Positions 6,430 to 9,147 of a DNA stretch of 9,147 bases are shown here, piece after piece. Numbering within the stretch: position 1 is the stretch's first letter; the number at the start of each line of letters is the position of its first letter. Source of the DNA: Lachnospiraceae bacterium (lineage in GTDB: Bacteria > Bacillota_A > Clostridia > Lachnospirales > Lachnospiraceae); assembly GCA_016291475.1 (NCBI GenBank), contig JAEEXJ010000110.1, positions 1 to 9,147 on the forward strand, read 5' to 3'. The position numbers and the translations under genes were made by a program. Under the pieces are notes generated by a model. That model was given only the letters and a program-made list of their open reading frames with translations, was not told the origin of the DNA and ran no database searches.

Positions 6430-7067
6430 CACTCCTGAGGGTACATTCCTGCAACTCCGCCCCAGGCTATTACATTTCCGATATCCGAATTACTTCCGGT
6501 GTTGAGAATGGATGTTATCTCATCTATTCCGGAGCTCGGGGCATCAAGTTTCTTCGGAAGATTCTTCTCTTCGCGAAGTGCGAAGACATAAACAAAATAC
6601 CTGTGTGAGCCGCTCGGAGGATATGGTCCGATATAATCCTCTACAGCACCTCTTTCAAGATTGGTTTCGGTGGTAAGCGTCTTCATATGGATCCAGTTAT
6701 TTCCGTCCGGATCGATCATATAAACCGCATAACAGCTTGCGCCTTCAACCGGTGTCCATGAGAGCTGAGGCGATAAGTCATCACCCTTGTCATGAGATAT
6801 GGCTGCGTCCCAGTACTGTCCGTGCACATCCTCGCTTGTCACTTCAAATTCATAATAATCCGCGGGTGGAGTGGAGTTGTACTGCGCTACCGCAATGGCA
6901 AAATGCGACACAAACAGCAATATGATCGCTACAAAACACCCTAACGAAGCATAAAAGTATATCCTGTCCGGAGACTTCACTCTTTTAAAAGTAAAGAAAA
7001 TAAAACCACCGCTTGCAAGTACCAGCAGTATTCTGATCACAATCTTCAAAACTGCGTAAATACTCAT
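6429..7067 (-). CDS. Membrane-anchored PEBP / YbhB-YbcL-like protein
   Basis: A 212-residue protein with two hydrophobic segments (about 5-27 and 37-61), then a phosphatidylethanolamine-binding protein domain (about 70-212). PEBP signatures are present: LSPQLSW (98-104), the ligand-pocket residues D119-P120-D121, H127, and GPYPPSGSHRY (147-157) followed by FVYVFAL. Bacterial PEBPs are usually soluble and about 150-180 residues long. Their ligands are mostly undefined, and the name Raf-kinase-inhibitor-like is only historical. With two membrane segments the domain would face the same side as the short N-terminus; the sequence does not fix which side. The start is ATG at 7067, behind GGAGGAGG (7071-7078). 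A GTG at 7097 overlapping the HAD stop has no well-spaced site. It ends in the inverted repeat. Confidence 0.85.
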   Translation of the reverse strand: MSIYAVLKIVIRILLVLASGGFIFFTFKRVKSPDRIYFYASLGCFVAIILLFVSHFAIAVAQYNSTPPADYYEFEVTSEDVHGQYWDAAISHDKGDDLSPQLSWTPVEGASCYAVYMIDPDGNNWIHMKTLTTETNLERGAVEDYIGPYPPSGSHRYFVYVFALREEKNLPKKLDAPSSGIDEITSILNTGSNSDIGNVIAWGGVAGMYPQE

Positions 7068-7070
7068 AGG

Positions 7071-7078
7071 CCTCCTCC
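7071..7078 (-). promoter_or_regulatory. Ribosome binding site of the PEBP gene
   Basis: GGAGGAGG on the minus strand places GGAGG six bases before the ATG at 7067. It settles this start over the in-frame GTG at 7097, which overlaps the stop codon of the HAD gene. Confidence 0.75.
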
Positions 7079-7093
7079 AGGCAGGCTCTCCTG

Positions 7094-7744
7094 TCACCTT
7101 AAATAATCGATAACATCGTTTAATGTATCAAGTACCGCAACGGACAATTTTCTCATCTCATCATCCGCAGGTCTTAAGTCGGGGATCATAATGGGGCGTA
7201 GTTTTCCCGCTGCCGCAGATCTGATACCGTTATATGAATCCTCTATTGCATAGCAGTCTTCCGGAGCGACGCCTATCTCTTCACAGGCTTTGAGATAGAT
7301 CTGAGGATCGGGTTTACTTTTAGTAACCATATCTCCCGCGACGATCCTGTCAAAATAATCTATCATCCCGCCCTCTGTGAGCATTCTCTCAACAGATGAC
7401 CTCTTGGTCGATGATGCAAGGGCGATCTTTACACCGATACTCTTTAAATAATCGAGAAGTTCGAATACACCGGGCTTAATGGGAAGTCTTCCACCGTCAT
7501 ACCTTTCATGATACATCTTCATTGATTCGCTTTCGTATTGCTCGTAAGGAAAACCTTCGCCGTATGCATCAAGGCAGATCTGACGTGTCTTTGCCGCATT
7601 GGTCCCGGTACAGGCCAGGAACACTTCCTCTATGCCCTCGATACAGTATTTTTCGGCCAACTCGATCCACGTCTCCATTATGCATCTTTCGGAGTCAAAG
7701 ATAACTCCGTCCATATCAAAGATCACAGCTTTAAAATCTTTCAC
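7094..7744 (-). CDS. HAD-superfamily hydrolase, beta-phosphoglucomutase-like
   Basis: A 216-residue HAD phosphatase or phosphomutase of subfamily IA with a helical cap, close to the usual 215-225 residues. All four core motifs are visible: D10 and D12 in FDMDGV, with the following DSE (17-19); S111 in ALASST; K144 in SKPDP; and E168-D169 in AIEDSYNG. These support Mg2+-dependent phosphoryl transfer through an aspartyl-phosphate at D10. The cap segment reads CTGTNAAKTR, and the substrate (a sugar phosphate or another small phosphoester) cannot be named from sequence. The start is GTG at 7744, with AGGAG at 7750-7754. A frame extension to TTG at 7831 would run into the acyltransferase gene and add a tail foreign to the family. 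It lies 55 bases after the acyltransferase stop and is probably co-transcribed. Confidence 0.9.
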   Translation of the reverse strand: MKDFKAVIFDMDGVIFDSERCIMETWIELAEKYCIEGIEEVFLACTGTNAAKTRQICLDAYGEGFPYEQYESESMKMYHERYDGGRLPIKPGVFELLDYLKSIGVKIALASSTKRSSVERMLTEGGMIDYFDRIVAGDMVTKSKPDPQIYLKACEEIGVAPEDCYAIEDSYNGIRSAAAGKLRPIMIPDLRPADDEMRKLSVAVLDTLNDVIDYLR

Positions 7745-7749
7745 AATCT

Positions 7750-7754
7750 CTCCT
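7750..7754 (-). promoter_or_regulatory. Ribosome binding site of the HAD gene
   Basis: AGGAG on the minus strand lies five bases before GTG at 7744. It supports a GTG start that puts the FDMDG motif at the usual distance from the N-terminus. Confidence 0.7.
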
Positions 7755-7758
7755 ATCA

Positions 7759-7787
7759 GAGTCAGTGGGGGCGGTTCTTTCTGACTC
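7759..7787 (-). repeat. Inverted repeat in the gap before the HAD gene
   Basis: GAGTCAG (7759-7765) and CTGACTC (7781-7787) are perfect 7-base inverted copies around a 15-base C-rich loop (read on the minus strand). The hairpin fills much of the 55-base gap between the acyltransferase stop and the HAD ribosome site, ending four bases before AGGAG. No T-run follows. It could tune translation or mRNA processing between the two genes. Confidence 0.55.
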
Positions 7788-7799
7788 GCGTCATCATTG

Positions 7800-9038
7800 T
7801 CACCTGTTAAAATATAGCTCTTCGGTTGCAAGTGCCATCTTGGTCACCGAAAACTCGCATCTTGAAGGATCCGGATATGTATACCAGGTATCGGTGAGTG
7901 TGTTCAGGTCGACGCAATCACCGTATTTTCCCAGATATTCGTATTCGATATGGCAGGAATACATGGAGGGTACTGTTTTCACCATCTCATGCACATCACC
8001 GTCTTTATCCGTAACACTGACTCTGAAGCCTTCCATGTCGTGGATCATGGTTCCGGTTCCGAGAGGTATGAACTTCTTTGCATTGGGAAGGGAATCGACT
8101 CTTACGGGAAGCTCTCCGCTTGAATAAGTGCCTGCCTTAACCTCAGCCCTTACATTGCTTCTCTCCCACTCATACCAGTCGGGGATGTGTGAGAATTCAG
8201 TATCTCCGGTAACCGCTTCAAGTTCGGAAAGTTCGGTCATACGCCATTCTTTTCCGCAAGCGTTGCACTTTAAAATGCAGCCCTTGGATGACATCTTGAA
8301 CTCGGCCTTACATGCGGGGCACTGGTACAAAACCTTGTGAAGCCCCTCGGCTCTGCCTTCGTATGTGATCTTGATGCCCCGTTCTTTTTGCCATGCAAAA
8401 TCATCGTATTGGAAAGCTTTGACGATCTTGGCATTTATCTCTTCAACGGGAGCTTTTTTTAATTCCTCCGCGGAATACAAAAGAGAAAACTCAGCCTCCG
8501 TGGGCTTAACGCCTCTGTCGTGAAGATTCCAGAAAGGGGAATTTACGTGATGTCCGTGGCAGATAAGGGTAACAACGGGAACTCCGAGTAATTTGCAGAG
8601 CTTTCCGAGAGATTCGGGAAGAACCGCCGTGGTTCCGCAAAGCGAATATCTTGCCTCGGGATAGATGATGGCAATATCGCCGTTTTTGATCGTACGGACA
8701 AGCTGCCTTATAAGCGTGGTATCGTTGGTAAACTTCCTCTTACAGATGCATCCCACATCGCGAAGAAGCTTTTCCCTTCCGATGAATCCGTCGATCGCAA
8801 CTACGTAATTTGCTCTCCAAGGCCAGATTGCCTTGGTAGCGACTTTGAAGTCCATAAAAGCATTATGATTACACAAAAGCACGAAGGGCGGTTTTAGCCC
8901 CTCCGTGCCTGTTTTAGTAATGATGCATTTATGCTTTTTAACATCGGGTGCGCTGAGAATATATGTGAGAGGTCTCAGGTACCATTTTGTACGCACGGGA
9001 GGAGCCTTCATATCAAATCTTTCAAAATTATCGATCAT
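7800..9038 (-). CDS. PlsC-like lysophospholipid acyltransferase with zinc ribbon and extra C-terminal domain
   Basis: A 412-residue protein. Residues about 30-215 are a glycerolipid acyltransferase domain. The catalytic HX4D is H58-D63 in NHNAFMD, and the acceptor-binding block reads YPEARYS (126-132), a variant of the usual PEGTRS. A conserved VPVVTLICHG strand follows. The domain normally transfers acyl groups to a lysophospholipid at the inner membrane face. Residues 240-261 then form a zinc ribbon, CPAC (240-243) with CNAC (258-261). About 150 further residues are beta-rich (for example FRVSVTDKDGDVHEM and CHIEYEYLGKYGD), and I do not recognise that part. Typical PlsC proteins are about 200-260 residues, so this is a long multidomain version. 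The ATG at 9038 has GGAGGG eight bases upstream; the next in-frame ATG (9011) has a poorer site. It is the first gene of its unit. Confidence 0.85.
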   Translation of the reverse strand: MIDNFERFDMKAPPVRTKWYLRPLTYILSAPDVKKHKCIITKTGTEGLKPPFVLLCNHNAFMDFKVATKAIWPWRANYVVAIDGFIGREKLLRDVGCICKRKFTNDTTLIRQLVRTIKNGDIAIIYPEARYSLCGTTAVLPESLGKLCKLLGVPVVTLICHGHHVNSPFWNLHDRGVKPTEAEFSLLYSAEELKKAPVEEINAKIVKAFQYDDFAWQKERGIKITYEGRAEGLHKVLYQCPACKAEFKMSSKGCILKCNACGKEWRMTELSELEAVTGDTEFSHIPDWYEWERSNVRAEVKAGTYSSGELPVRVDSLPNAKKFIPLGTGTMIHDMEGFRVSVTDKDGDVHEMVKTVPSMYSCHIEYEYLGKYGDCVDLNTLTDTWYTYPDPSRCEFSVTKMALATEELYFNR

Positions 9039-9077
9039 GCTCCGAACCCTCCGAATCTACGTAGTCACAACACGTAA

Positions 9078-9086
9078 ATTCTACCA
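9078..9086 (-). promoter_or_regulatory. Candidate extended -10 promoter for the acyltransferase unit
   Basis: On the minus strand TGGTAGAAT reads as an extended -10: TG at 9085-9086, one base, then TAGAAT at 9078-9083. The -35 region 17 bases upstream (TACAAA) is weak, as is common with extended -10 sites. It would start a transcript near 9071 with a leader of about 33 bases. The 9039-9147 stretch is otherwise non-coding. Confidence 0.45.
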
Positions 9087-9135
9087 TAAAAACACTTATT
9101 TTTGTAGGCAAAACAAAGAGACGATTCCTCTGTTC

Positions 9136-9147
9136 CTGGGTCCTGTT
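9136..9147. repeat. Partial intergenic repeat copy 3, inverted, cut by the window edge
   Basis: The plus strand reads CTGGGTCCTGT at 9136-9146, the reverse complement of ACAGGACCCAG in copy 1 (160-170): an 11-base exact match in the opposite orientation. The rest of the element lies outside the window, so its stem cannot be judged. It marks the right side of the seven-gene block as copy 1 marks the left. Confidence 0.45.

Noticed and set aside
6376..6436. Target-site duplication flanking the 13-bp inverted repeat, as for a MITE
   Set aside because: The flanks (…ACAACT and CACTCCTG…) show no convincing direct repeat, so recent transposition is not supported.
7745..7831. Longer HAD protein from a TTG at 7831
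   Set aside because: It would overlap the acyltransferase gene by 32 bases and add 29 non-family residues. The GTG at 7744 has a good ribosome site and the expected distance to FDMDG.
9110..9135. Terminator-like AGAG/CTCT hairpin followed by TTGTTTT on the minus strand
   Set aside because: The stem is only four or five base pairs and A/T-G/C mixed, too weak to call. The gene it would terminate is outside the window.

Overview
The window carries seven protein genes, all on the minus strand, so it is transcribed from right to left. The gene set points to a Gram-positive anaerobe of the Clostridia, most likely a Lachnospiraceae member such as a Butyrivibrio-like rumen or gut bacterium. It includes an RqcH/FbpA-type NFACT protein, a SpoVB/YtgP-like flippase, a HI0933-type flavoprotein, strong GGAGG ribosome sites and mixed ATG/GTG/TTG starts. 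The lineage is inferred from protein style and base composition, not from a marker gene.

Layout, in order of transcription: (1) 9038-6429 is a probable three-gene unit. It holds a PlsC-type acyltransferase with an added zinc ribbon, a beta-phosphoglucomutase-like HAD hydrolase (GTG start at 7744) and a PEBP/YbhB-like protein with two N-terminal membrane segments. (2) 6342-3704 is a tight pair: a Nudix hydrolase fused to an alpha/beta hydrolase, overlapping by 4 bases (ATGA) with a HI0933/YhiN-like FAD protein. (3) 3615-191 is a second tight pair: a lipid/oligosaccharide flippase (TTG start) overlapping by one base (TGATG) with rqcH. Gaps of about 86 and 88 bases separate the units. The second gap holds a good promoter candidate.

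The genes look like housekeeping and envelope functions: membrane lipid acylation, lipid-linked precursor export, phosphate-ester and nucleotide clean-up, and rescue of stalled ribosomes. They are not an obvious single pathway. No mobile element, CRISPR array, rRNA or tRNA is visible.

The least explained signal is between the genes. The 16-base string TACCGCGACAGGACCC occurs exactly twice, just after rqcH (153-168) and just after the PEBP gene (6395-6410). A third partial copy sharing ACAGGACCCAG sits inverted at the right edge (9136-9146). The middle copy is the loop of a perfect 13-bp inverted repeat (6382-6429) that starts in the PEBP stop codon. The left copy lies inside a different, shorter dyad. 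A constant loop on unrelated stems suggests a dispersed intergenic hairpin family, either REP-like DNA or a structured 3'-UTR RNA. The leftmost 180 bases are rich in small dyads and contain no gene I can identify with confidence.
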